From an uncultured Clostridia bacterium (GTDB taxonomy: Bacteria; Bacillota; Clostridia; Oscillospirales; Acutalibacteraceae): a stretch of DNA of 42,079 nucleotides. Both the position numbers and the translations under genes were made by a program. The DNA is taken from assembly GCA_947585615.1 (NCBI GenBank), contig CANPXD010000007.1:1-42079 (forward strand), read 5' to 3'. Under the pieces are notes generated by a model. It was not told the DNA's origin, made no database searches, and saw only the letters and a list, made by a program, of their open reading frames with translations. Below are positions 34,385 through 41,996 of this stretch, one piece after another. How positions within the stretch are numbered: the first letter of the stretch is position 1; the number at the start of each line of letters is the position of its first letter.

Positions 34385-36161
34385 AATAAAAGGACTTAAA
34401 AGAACTGATTACTGCGGCGCTCTGCGCCTTTCGGACAGAGAAAAAGAGGTCACCCTTTTCGGTTGGGCACAGCGCAGACGTGACCTCGGTAATCTCCTAT
34501 TTATTGATATGAGGGACAGAACGGGAATTGTTCAGATTTCCTTTAACGACAAAACAGACAGAAAAGTTTTTGAAAAAGCACAGTCCGTACGTTCAGAGTA
34601 TGTACTTGCCGTAAGGGGTATCGTTCGTGAGCGTGAAAGCAAAAATTTCGCAATTTCCACAGGTGAAATTGAAGTTGAGGCAACGGAACTGCGTATCATT
34701 TCCAAGGCACAGACTCCGCCCTTTGAGATTTCAAAGGCAAACGAGGTCTCAGAGGAAACAGCGCTTAAATACCGCTATTTAAACCTCAGGAACGAAAAAA
34801 TCACGCAGAACATCATAATGCGTCACAAAATTGCAAAAATCGCACGTGAATATTTTTATGAAAACGGTTTCATAGAAATTGAAACGCCGATGATGATTAA
34901 ATCAACGCCCGAGGGCGCGCGCGATTATGTTGTTCCGAGCAGAATCCACAACGGAAAATTTTATGCTCTGCCTCAAAGTCCCCAGATTTATAAGCAGCTT
35001 TTGATGGTTGCAGGCTTTGACCGCTACATACAGCTTGCAAGGTGCTTTCGTGATGAGGATCTGCGCGCGGACCGTCAGCCTGAATTTACCCAGATAGACC
35101 TTGAAATGAGCTTTGTTGATACAAGTGACATTATGGAAATGGCGGAAGGCTTTATCAAAAGACTTATGAGGGAAACGCTCGGAATTGAAATCGAATCGCC
35201 AGTTCCGCGTATGACCTTTGCGCAGGCTATGAACAGCTATGGCTCCGACAAGCCGGACACGCGCTTTGCTATGCTCATTAACGACATATCCGAATGGGCG
35301 GCAAAAACCGATTTTCCCGTATTCAAATCCGCGCTGGAAAGCGGAGGTTCCGTCAAGGCAATCGTTGCCGAAAACGCCGCAGGCGAATACACCAGAAAGA
35401 AAATAGATAAGCTGACCGAATATGTTAAAGGAATCGGCGCAAAAGGTCTTGCCTACATAAGATGGGCAGACGACGCGCCCTCGTGTTCGTTTGCAAAATT
35501 CCTGAAAGACGGTGAGCTTGAGACTCTCCTTGAGAAGCTTAATGCAAAAAAAGGCGACTGTATATTTATCGTAAGTGACAAAACAAACCTTGCACTTTCG
35601 GTTATGGGCGCTTTGCGTCTCAGCGTTGCAAAGACTCTCGGCATAATTCCCGAAAACAAATGGAACTATGTTTGGATCACCGAAATGCCTTTCTTTGAAT
35701 ATGACGAGGAAAGCGGCAATTGGCTTGCAATGCACCATCCGTTCACTATGCCGCTTGAGGAATGTCTGCCCTATCTTGATACAGACAAATCAAAAGTGCG
35801 CGCGGAGGCGTTTGACCTTGTTTTAAACGGAACAGAACTTTCTTCAGGCTCTATGAGAATTACTGACTGCGAACTTCAAAATAAAATGTTTGAGTTGCTT
35901 GGAATGGAGCAGGAAGAAATAGATGCAAAATTCGGTTTCCTTGTTGAAGCTTACAAATACGCTTCGCCTCCCCACGGAGGAATGGGAATCGGACTTGACA
36001 GACTTGCCATGCTCATCTGCAAAGCTGACAGCCTGCGTGACGTCACCGCATTTCCGAAAGTCCAGAACGCGAGCGAGCTTATGAGCGGTGCTCCGTCCGA
36101 CATAGACAATATACAGCTCGGGGAGCTGGGAATAGCAATATCCGCAAAGGAAGACAACTGA
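34377..36161 (+). CDS. aspS: Aspartyl-tRNA synthetase
   Basis: 594-aa bacterial-type AspRS. The N-terminal OB-fold anticodon domain (residues 1-110, TLFGWAQRRRDLGNLLFIDMRDRTG) is followed by the class II core with motif 2 RCFRDEDLRADRQPEFTQID, the bacterial GAD insertion (about 285-420) and motif 3 GGMGIGLDRLAML. The start at 34377 overlaps the hisS stop by 8 bp; a longer frame from 34317 lies inside hisS and is rejected. Whether it also charges tRNA-Asn cannot be decided by reading alone. Confidence 0.95.
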   Translation: MDKIKGLKRTDYCGALRLSDREKEVTLFGWAQRRRDLGNLLFIDMRDRTGIVQISFNDKTDRKVFEKAQSVRSEYVLAVRGIVRERESKNFAISTGEIEVEATELRIISKAQTPPFEISKANEVSEETALKYRYLNLRNEKITQNIIMRHKIAKIAREYFYENGFIEIETPMMIKSTPEGARDYVVPSRIHNGKFYALPQSPQIYKQLLMVAGFDRYIQLARCFRDEDLRADRQPEFTQIDLEMSFVDTSDIMEMAEGFIKRLMRETLGIEIESPVPRMTFAQAMNSYGSDKPDTRFAMLINDISEWAAKTDFPVFKSALESGGSVKAIVAENAAGEYTRKKIDKLTEYVKGIGAKGLAYIRWADDAPSCSFAKFLKDGELETLLEKLNAKKGDCIFIVSDKTNLALSVMGALRLSVAKTLGIIPENKWNYVWITEMPFFEYDEESGNWLAMHHPFTMPLEECLPYLDTDKSKVRAEAFDLVLNGTELSSGSMRITDCELQNKMFELLGMEQEEIDAKFGFLVEAYKYASPPHGGMGIGLDRLAMLICKADSLRDVTAFPKVQNASELMSGAPSDIDNIQLGELGIAISAKEDN

Positions 36162-36162
36162 A

Positions 36163-36747
36163 ATGAGCAGTTTTTTTGCAATGATAAACAGAATGAAACT
36201 GATTGACCGCTGGTCTCTGATGAGAAACACGGCAAAGGAAAACATTGCCGAACACAGCCACAGCGTTGCAATCATTGCGCACGCCCTGTGCATTATCGGG
36301 AATAAGAAATTCGGAAAAAATTATAATGCCGAAAGATGCGCTCTGCTTGCCCTTTACCACGATGCAACAGAAGTTATCACAGGCGATATGCCAACTCCCG
36401 TTAAATACTACAACCGTGAAATTATAAATGCTTATAAAGATATTGAAAACATAGCAGGCAAAAGGCTGCTTGCAATGCTGCCCGAAGAATTCAGAGACGA
36501 CTACTCCCCTCTTTTTAATAAAAAGGACGGTGATGAGGAGCTTTGGAAAATCATTAAGGCTGCCGATAAAACGGATGCGCTTATAAAATGTATCAGTGAA
36601 TGCCGTATGGGCAACAGAGAATTTGAAAAGGCGCTTGAAGCGCAGAAACGGCTGATTGATGAAATCAATATGCCCGAGGTTCGCTATTTCAGAGAAAACT
36701 TTCTTCCTGCCTACTACCAGACGCTTGACGAACACACAAAGCAGTAA
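36163..36747 (+). CDS. YfbR-like HD-domain 5'-deoxynucleotidase
   Basis: 194-aa HD hydrolase. Metal residues are in NIAEHSHSVAIIAHAL (His) and ALYHDATEVITGDMPTPVKY (His-Asp), and further conserved positions are in AADKTDALIKCI. The family removes phosphate from deoxynucleoside 5'-monophosphates. It starts one base after the aspS stop codon and is therefore co-translated with the hisS-aspS unit, probably for expression rather than pathway reasons. Confidence 0.87.
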   Translation: MSSFFAMINRMKLIDRWSLMRNTAKENIAEHSHSVAIIAHALCIIGNKKFGKNYNAERCALLALYHDATEVITGDMPTPVKYYNREIINAYKDIENIAGKRLLAMLPEEFRDDYSPLFNKKDGDEELWKIIKAADKTDALIKCISECRMGNREFEKALEAQKRLIDEINMPEVRYFRENFLPAYYQTLDEHTKQ

Positions 36748-36795
36748 AATATCCGTATGTATCTCTTATAATCGAACTGTATCGAGGAGTTGTGT

Positions 36796-37383
36796 ATGAA
36801 GCTTTATCACGGCAGCAATACAGGCGGAATAAAAATTCTTGAACCTCATCTGGCAGACCATGACAGACCGTATATTTATATGACCACGATTGAGATTGTT
36901 TCCGCTTTTTATATCTGCAATGCTGTTGATCGTCCTTTTTACTGGTTTCCCTACGGCTTTACAAAAAGCGGCACACCGATTTATCACGAGCTTTATCCAA
37001 ATGCGCTCAAGGAGGTATCTCAAAACAGGCACGGTTATATCTATGAGGTCAATGCCGAAGAAAGCAAAATGATTCCGTTTAAAAATATTCCCTGCGCACG
37101 TCTTGCAACTGCACCGCTTACTGTGTGCGATTGTAAGGAGATTCCCGATGCTTACGTCTATTTTATGGAGTGCAACAGCAACGGAAAGCTTGAAATCGGA
37201 AAATTTGAGGATAAAACAGAAAGCGAACTGAACCGCTGGTATAAAATGATTTATGATATTCTTAAAGAAAAAAATATGGCGCTCACGCCAGACTGCTCTT
37301 ATGCAAAGTTCGTGCAAAACAAATTTCCGCAAGTTTGGCAGCAATATATAAACAAGGAGAGCAGTACATTTATACTGCTCTGA
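36796..37383 (+). CDS. Hypothetical protein, MKLYHGS family
   Basis: 195-aa soluble protein starting MKLYHGSNTGGIKILEPHLA; the ATG at 36796 follows GAGGAG at 6 bp. It has the conserved look of a family found widely in gut Firmicutes and often seen as a single gene: YHGS near the N terminus, RPYIYMTT, PFYWFPYGF, GYIYEV and a C-terminal helical part ending QYINKES. The YHGS-plus-aromatic pattern is reminiscent of ADP-ribosyltransferase/RES-like folds, but I cannot see a convincing catalytic set. Residues 96-114 (KNIPCARLATAPLTV region) are encoded by the 57-bp repeat. Confidence 0.75.
   Translation: MKLYHGSNTGGIKILEPHLADHDRPYIYMTTIEIVSAFYICNAVDRPFYWFPYGFTKSGTPIYHELYPNALKEVSQNRHGYIYEVNAEESKMIPFKNIPCARLATAPLTVCDCKEIPDAYVYFMECNSNGKLEIGKFEDKTESELNRWYKMIYDILKEKNMALTPDCSYAKFVQNKFPQVWQQYINKESSTFILL
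37081..37137 (+). repeat. 57-bp repeat, copy inside the hypothetical gene
   Basis: Matches minus-strand 23905-23961 at 50 of 57 positions with only transition differences. In this copy it is read in frame as part of the protein. Confidence 0.85.
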
Positions 37384-37512
37384 TTAATATGTCATATATT
37401 TTATTCATTTCTTTAAACAATTTATTCCAAGCGGTTTCTTGTTCCCATTTAATTTTCAAGTTATTTTTATCTATCATTTTTATCGCTGCATTTATTTTAC
37501 CATAATCACGCG
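37384..37512 (-). other. A/T-rich spacer with a short minus-strand frame
   Basis: On the minus strand a frame reads MIDKNNLKIKWEQETAW and continues KLFKEMNKIYDILIRAV before a stop overlapping the end of the hypothetical gene. It looks protein-like, but it has no ribosome site and lies directly behind a strong terminator, so it may be the remnant of a lost gene. Confidence 0.3.
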
Positions 37513-37541
37513 AAAAAGCCCGGCAAGAGCCGGGCTTTTTT
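37513..37541. terminator. Bidirectional terminator
   Basis: Perfect 12-bp stem AAAAAGCCCGGC / GCCGGGCTTTTT with AAGA loop and T tracts on both strands, between the convergent hypothetical gene and the lic operon. Confidence 0.9.
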
Positions 37542-37583
37542 AACACACTGTAACGGCTGCAGCAAAGCAGTCATTTTTTTACT

Positions 37584-39140
37584 TTATTTTTTTAAGTTTT
37601 CTATCTCGGATACTTTATTCGATAAATTTTCCTGTGAGTGTAAATGCTTTTTTGCATCCTTTATAAAGCTTGAAATTATCAGAATTATTACAATCCCTAT
37701 AGGAAATGCAGCAATCATTGATACCGTTTGCAAATTGTTCATACTGTTTTCGTTAAATATTAAGACAATAGGGAGAAGGATTAAAAGGATTGCCCAAAAT
37801 AATTTCATTCCTTTTCCCGCATCCTCATCTGATTCGATTTCCTTATAGCTATATGCCGAAGCAACTAATGTAATAGAATCAAAAGATGTAGCATAGAATG
37901 CTATCATTGAAACAATCAACAGTACAAGCACAATCTGCGGAACAGGAAGTGAATGTATAACCGCAATAATTGTTTGATATAAATCGCCGGTTTTTTCATA
38001 AATTCCCATTACATCAAGTCTGCCGCTTGTTTGAAGTCCGAGACTGTAATTTCCAAGAATAATAAATGAAACAAAGGTAGAACTCAAACCGAACGTGTAG
38101 GCTCCGAGAACCACTTGTTTTACGGTGCGTCCTTTTGATATACTGCCCATAAAAAACGGCGCGGCAACACACCAAACCATCCAGTAAGCCCAATAGAAAA
38201 TAGTCCAGTTCTGTGGAAATCCGGAAGTGCGCAATGCGTCCGTCCAAGTACTTAGTCCAATAAAATTTTGAACCAGATTTCCGATTGCCGTGAATCCTGT
38301 TTCGGCAATATAAATAGCATTTTTTCCAAAAATTAAAACATATATAAGCAGTGCAAAAAAGACATACATACAGATTTTAGCAAGAAACTTAACGCCTCTC
38401 ATACCACGCATAACAGATACAGTATAAATAATACAGATAACTGCCAAAATTCCAATTGTAACCCATTTTGACGCAACAATTCCGAACAGATCGGTCAGCG
38501 CTGCCGAAAGGAGAGGCGTAGCCAGACTGAAAGTAGTGGCTGTTCCCGCAATCAAAGCAATAATAGCAAGAACATCAATGAGTTTGCCAGGCGCCTTATC
38601 TGTATATTTTCCCAATATAGGACGGCATGCTTCAGAATATTTTTGCTTTTTTACACCTCTGACGTGGAGCATAAAGCCGAAAGCAGCAGCCAACACCGCG
38701 TAAAAGCTCCATGGAATAGGTCCCCAATGGAAAAGAGGATATGTTGATGCCCAATCCTGTATAGATCCGAGTTCGGCAATATGTGCCTCGCCCGCATACA
38801 AAATCCATTCACAGAATGAGTAAAAAAGAATATCTGCGGCAAGGCCGGCAGTAAACATCATAGAACCCCAGGTAAAAAAATTATACTTAGGTTCCCCCCC
38901 CCGGTTTCCAAGTCTTATTTTGCCGATGTCCGAAAAAGCAATATAAAGAGAAACGAGCAAAACTCCAAGTCCGACAATTAGATAATAAATACCGAGATCG
39001 CCTTCCAAAAACCCTCTAATTGCCGATAATCCTTTTGTTGAGGAGGTTGGACTGATTACAAAAAATAAGCACAAGACCAAAATGATTGCCATTGGTATTG
39101 CAGTTGTAACTAAATCAATTTTCCTTTTGTTATTTTTCAT
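37584..39140 (-). CDS. BCCT family choline/betaine transporter with a G9 tract
   Basis: 518-aa membrane protein with twelve helices. The BCCT substrate-site signature is NWTIFYWAYWMVWCVAAPFF; FTWGSMMFTAGLAADILFYSF lies in helix 3. The ATG at 39140 follows GGAAGGA; an upstream start at 39164 lacks support. The operon context (LicA-like kinase, LicC) points to choline as substrate, taking the place of the LicB permease of other phosphocholine loci. Codons 79-82 contain nine consecutive G (plus-strand C run 38894-38902) in an otherwise A/T-rich gene; one base of slippage would truncate the protein after about 80 residues. In the present sequence it is in frame. Confidence 0.88.
   Translation of the reverse strand: MKNNKRKIDLVTTAIPMAIILVLCLFFVISPTSSTKGLSAIRGFLEGDLGIYYLIVGLGVLLVSLYIAFSDIGKIRLGNRGGEPKYNFFTWGSMMFTAGLAADILFYSFCEWILYAGEAHIAELGSIQDWASTYPLFHWGPIPWSFYAVLAAAFGFMLHVRGVKKQKYSEACRPILGKYTDKAPGKLIDVLAIIALIAGTATTFSLATPLLSAALTDLFGIVASKWVTIGILAVICIIYTVSVMRGMRGVKFLAKICMYVFFALLIYVLIFGKNAIYIAETGFTAIGNLVQNFIGLSTWTDALRTSGFPQNWTIFYWAYWMVWCVAAPFFMGSISKGRTVKQVVLGAYTFGLSSTFVSFIILGNYSLGLQTSGRLDVMGIYEKTGDLYQTIIAVIHSLPVPQIVLVLLIVSMIAFYATSFDSITLVASAYSYKEIESDEDAGKGMKLFWAILLILLPIVLIFNENSMNNLQTVSMIAAFPIGIVIILIISSFIKDAKKHLHSQENLSNKVSEIENLKK
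38894..38902 (-). repeat. Homopolymeric G9 tract in the BCCT gene
   Basis: Nine Gs on the coding strand, reading Arg-Gly-Gly-Glu in frame, at about codon 80 in a gene of low G+C. A possible slipped-strand contingency site. Confidence 0.85.
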
Positions 39141-39172
39141 TTTGATTATTCCTTCCAAAATCAATATTTTTA

Positions 39173-39874
39173 TTAAATATAACTTGAATCCAATGATGAC
39201 AGGTCTTTAAAAGAATCTATTTCAACCACATCACCCTTTTTCATTTCATGTATTCCTAATTTATAATCATTAAAATAGCAAAACATTACAACATCATCCC
39301 AATATATTTGATAGTTTTTCTTTTTCTCAAATTCTATTTCCAAATGATGACGCAACTTTTTACCGTCTTCACTGTTCCAGCGTGAAATGCCGTATAGCTG
39401 CCAGCCGTGTGCACCACCATTCCTTGAGCAATTTGTTACAACACCATTCTCAACAGTCATCAGCCACTCATCTGTTTGATTGTCTGTCCATATAGCGTTA
39501 TATCCGCTCATTTTAAATTCTCTTGAAAGTACATCGACATTTGAAATTATTTGATCACCGTCTAAAATTATTACATCATCTATGTATTCTCTTGCGACAT
39601 ATAATGAAGAAATATTATTACAGGTATCATAATAAGGATTGTCAATTATTTTAACTCCCTCATATTCCCGTTCAAGGTTGTAAAATTGCTCTTTTAGATA
39701 ACCGACAACAATATATATTTTATTAATATTATTAGCGTGCAGTCCTTTAATAATAGTATCTATCATTCTTACTCCATTAACTCTGACAAGCGGTTTTGGC
39801 GTAGAGTTGGTAACAGGTCTTAACCTGTTGCCTTTACCGGCGGCAATAATAATTGCTTGTTTTATTTGATACAT
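39173..39874 (-). CDS. licC: CTP:phosphocholine cytidylyltransferase-like nucleotidyltransferase (LicC)
   Basis: 233-aa sugar-nucleotidyltransferase-fold protein. The nucleotide motif AIIIAAGKGNRLRPVTNSTPKPL is at residues 7-29, followed by KIYIVVGYLKEQF, a metal Asp in DVIILDGDQII, and the LicC-like HGWQLYGISRW segment. It would activate phosphocholine to CDP-choline for transfer to surface glycans. Its ATG overlaps the last base of the upstream gene's stop codon, and AAAGGA lies at the right distance, so both are translated together. Confidence 0.84.
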   Translation of the reverse strand: MYQIKQAIIIAAGKGNRLRPVTNSTPKPLVRVNGVRMIDTIIKGLHANNINKIYIVVGYLKEQFYNLEREYEGVKIIDNPYYDTCNNISSLYVAREYIDDVIILDGDQIISNVDVLSREFKMSGYNAIWTDNQTDEWLMTVENGVVTNCSRNGGAHGWQLYGISRWNSEDGKKLRHHLEIEFEKKKNYQIYWDDVVMFCYFNDYKLGIHEMKKGDVVEIDSFKDLSSLDSSYI

Positions 39875-41640
39875 TAAATTCCTTTTTCCTCCATCATTTC
39901 ATTAGCTATTTTATAATAATCCTTGGCATATCGGTATTGACGAAGTGCGTATTCGCCAAACTCCACTCCCAAGGTCCGTTTATATTCGCACCAGTTGCTC
40001 CATAAGAGTCCGCAAACAGAAATATAACAGTAAATTTTAAGCTTGAGCATTTCATTAAAATCTTCACGAAGATAAATATGAATCAGTTCATCAATTTGTT
40101 CTCTATTATACATTGCATAAATACAAAACATTGCAATATCAACATGGGGATCCTGCATACCGGCATACTCCCAATCAATCAATTTAATATCCTCATTTCC
40201 GTTTTCATCTTTTGTAAACAAAAAATTATCACAAACTGCATCAATATGAGTAAGGACTTTATCAGCTTGTATCTTGTTAATAAAATTTTTTAAGGATAAA
40301 ACTTTCTTTTTTGTATCCTTATAATCACGATAACAAGAAGAAGTTCCTCCCCTCAGGGATTCATAAAATTCAATCGTGCTGAATAAATCAAATTCATGAC
40401 TGACTTTCAGTTTCATTGAGTGAAAGTTCTTTAATTTATTCATACATTTTATTACATCATTTTTATTAAACGGATCACAGACTTTTGCGTTTTCAATATA
40501 CTCGGTAATTTTGCAGCCGTTTTGCGGGTTAATATATATAACATTGTCACATATACCTTTTCCGTTTATCAATTGATAAACCGCTGCCTCCTGTGCACGG
40601 TTTACCAGCTTGTCCGTTCCTTCTCCAGGTATTCGCATAATATATTTTTTGCCTTTGCTGTTAAATAAAAAGGAGCGGTTTGTCATTCCGTTTTTCAAAG
40701 CGGCAATATCAGTAATGTTTTCAGTATTTACATTCAATGTATGAGCGGCAATCGAAATTGCTTTGGATTTTAGCTGTTTAGAACTACTATCTATTTCACG
40801 AAGCTGTTCATAGGTGTTTATTTCTACATTGTCAGAGGAACGGACTACTCTTGCCGCTAAAATCATTTTATTGTTTTTATATAGAGTTTCTTCCCAAAAT
40901 GCTTTTTTATATCCCCTGCTCTCCACAAGTCTATTCACTGCCTGCCTTACCTGATTTGACTGTTCCTCAAGCAAGTAGGAAATTCCAATCATTGCATTTC
41001 CGCCGTTTTCCTCTTTAATACGGACAAGTTCCTTCTTTCGGTTAGCACGAACCTCGCTTTCATTATCAACAAGATCACTCACCATATACCATGAATAAAG
41101 TTCATACTTCCTAAAAGGGTTTGTGCCACACCATACATCGCTGGGAATTATATATGTATTTGATAGTTTATCAAGAACAAGTTTTAACGAATACAAATTA
41201 TTACATTCGGAATAACGAGTGTTAATAATTAGCTTGACGCCATACTTATCAATTAAATAATCAAAATGCTCTTTCATAAATCCGACAACTATGTAAATAT
41301 CCTTGATACCGACTTCGTGCAGTTGGTCAATTATTCTTTCTATCAACGGCTGAGAGTCAACTTCGAGAAATGCTTTCGGAAGTTCCATATTTATTGGTGC
41401 CATTCTCATTCCTAATCCAGCTGCTAAAATTATGGCATTTTTGGGTGATTTGCAGATTATTTCTTTTTTTGCTGTGTTTGTCAGCTGAATATTTTCATCT
41501 AAATATCCTTTTTCTATAAGAGTTTTTATGGAGCGGTTTACTGTGCCAAGTGAATGACCGCAATGTTCAGATAAAACTCTTTGATTAACATAAGGGTGTA
41601 GAAACAACGTGTTCAAAACATCACATTCTTGTATGTTCAT
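39874..41640 (-). CDS. licA: Three-domain protein: winged helix, nucleotidyltransferase, LicA-type choline kinase
   Basis: 588 aa. Residues 1-64 form a winged helix-turn-helix (HPYVNQRVLSEHCGHSLGTV, then SIKTLIEKGYL). Residues about 68-290 are a nucleotidyltransferase (NAIILAAGLGMRMAP, PKAFLEV, YIVVGFMKEHF, YIIPSDVWCG). Residues about 300-588 are a choline kinase/APH-fold kinase with the Brenner motif LTHIDAVCDNFLF and metal motif LIDWEYAGMQDPHVDIA. The ATG at 41640 is chosen because AGGTGA lies 6 bp upstream; the ATG at 41646 is too close. A LicC-LicA fusion is known from Treponema denticola; here a separate LicC follows as well. The winged helix may bind the palindrome over the promoter. 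Confidence 0.86.
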   Translation of the reverse strand: MNIQECDVLNTLFLHPYVNQRVLSEHCGHSLGTVNRSIKTLIEKGYLDENIQLTNTAKKEIICKSPKNAIILAAGLGMRMAPINMELPKAFLEVDSQPLIERIIDQLHEVGIKDIYIVVGFMKEHFDYLIDKYGVKLIINTRYSECNNLYSLKLVLDKLSNTYIIPSDVWCGTNPFRKYELYSWYMVSDLVDNESEVRANRKKELVRIKEENGGNAMIGISYLLEEQSNQVRQAVNRLVESRGYKKAFWEETLYKNNKMILAARVVRSSDNVEINTYEQLREIDSSSKQLKSKAISIAAHTLNVNTENITDIAALKNGMTNRSFLFNSKGKKYIMRIPGEGTDKLVNRAQEAAVYQLINGKGICDNVIYINPQNGCKITEYIENAKVCDPFNKNDVIKCMNKLKNFHSMKLKVSHEFDLFSTIEFYESLRGGTSSCYRDYKDTKKKVLSLKNFINKIQADKVLTHIDAVCDNFLFTKDENGNEDIKLIDWEYAGMQDPHVDIAMFCIYAMYNREQIDELIHIYLREDFNEMLKLKIYCYISVCGLLWSNWCEYKRTLGVEFGEYALRQYRYAKDYYKIANEMMEEKGI

Positions 41641-41658
41641 AAACATTCACCTCGAGTT

Positions 41659-41684
41659 TTTCGTGAACACAGTGTAAAACGAAA
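41659..41684. promoter_or_regulatory. Putative operator of the lic operon
   Basis: Nested inverted repeats TTTCGT (41659-41664) / ACGAAA (41679-41684) and ACAC-A-GTGT (41667-41675), almost concentric and covering the -10 element. Likely repressor site, possibly for the operon's own winged-helix protein. Confidence 0.5.
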
Positions 41685-41699
41685 TTTCCTTTTTGTCAA
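41671..41699 (-). promoter_or_regulatory. Sigma-A promoter of the lic operon
   Basis: Minus strand consensus TTGACA (41694-41699), 17-bp spacer, TACACT (41671-41676), ending about 30 bp before the first gene. Confidence 0.8.
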
Positions 41700-41867
41700 G
41701 AAGATTAGCTATTAAAAGTCAATAAAAAAGATATTGTAACGAATAATAAGGAAAAAGTAAATAAAAAACGAAGTGTGAAATGCTAAAGTATTTCAACATT
41801 ACACGCCCTGCTTTCTTGAAAGGAATAAAGTAAAGTCCCGATATTTATTTTTAATTTTTGGGTATAA
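41700..41867. other. A/T-rich spacer, nothing recognised
   Basis: Between the lic promoter and the tRNA-associated terminator. I see no gene, RNA or repeat in it. Confidence 0.6.
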
Positions 41868-41898
41868 AAAGCCTCGCAACAGATGTTACGAGGCTTTC
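41862..41898 (-). terminator. Terminator directly after the tRNA fragment
   Basis: Minus strand AAAGCCTCGTAACA pairs with TGTTGCGAGGCTTT around a TC loop (one mismatch), followed by TTTTTAT. It lies 4 bp after the CCA of the tRNA fragment, as expected for the end of a tRNA transcript. Confidence 0.85.
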
Positions 41899-41901
41899 TC
41901 T

Positions 41902-41942
41902 TGGCTCCCCAAGTTGGACTCGAACCAACGACCCTATCGGAT
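41902..41942 (-). tRNA. 3' half of a tRNA, most like tRNA-Asn (fragment or interrupted gene)
   Basis: Read on the minus strand, CCGAT (3' anticodon stem), AGGGTC (variable loop), GTTGG-TTCGAGT-CCAAC (T arm), TTGGGGA, G and CCA. The pattern and G73 fit Firmicutes tRNA-Asn. The matching 5' acceptor strand TCCCCAA and the D arm are not present in the 137 bp upstream within the window; an inverted repeat begins 2 bp away instead. It is either the remnant left by integration of an element into a tRNA gene or the 3' exon of an interrupted tRNA whose 5' half is outside. Confidence 0.65.
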
Positions 41943-41943
41943 T

Positions 41944-41996
41944 GCGGTGCCCAAAATTTTCTATCGCGCCTAAAGACGCTCAAAAATTTTGACCGC
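41944..41996. repeat. Imperfect inverted repeat next to the tRNA fragment
   Basis: GCGGT (41944-41948) with ACCGC (41992-41996), and CAAAATTTT (41952-41960) with AAAATTTTG (41983-41991), enclosing about 22 bp. It can fold into a long hairpin and abuts the tRNA fragment. Confidence 0.65.

Noticed and set aside
34902-35738. Minus-strand frame of 278 codons opposite aspS
   Set aside because: Longest antisense frame in the window, but without a ribosome site or protein-like composition, and fully inside aspS.
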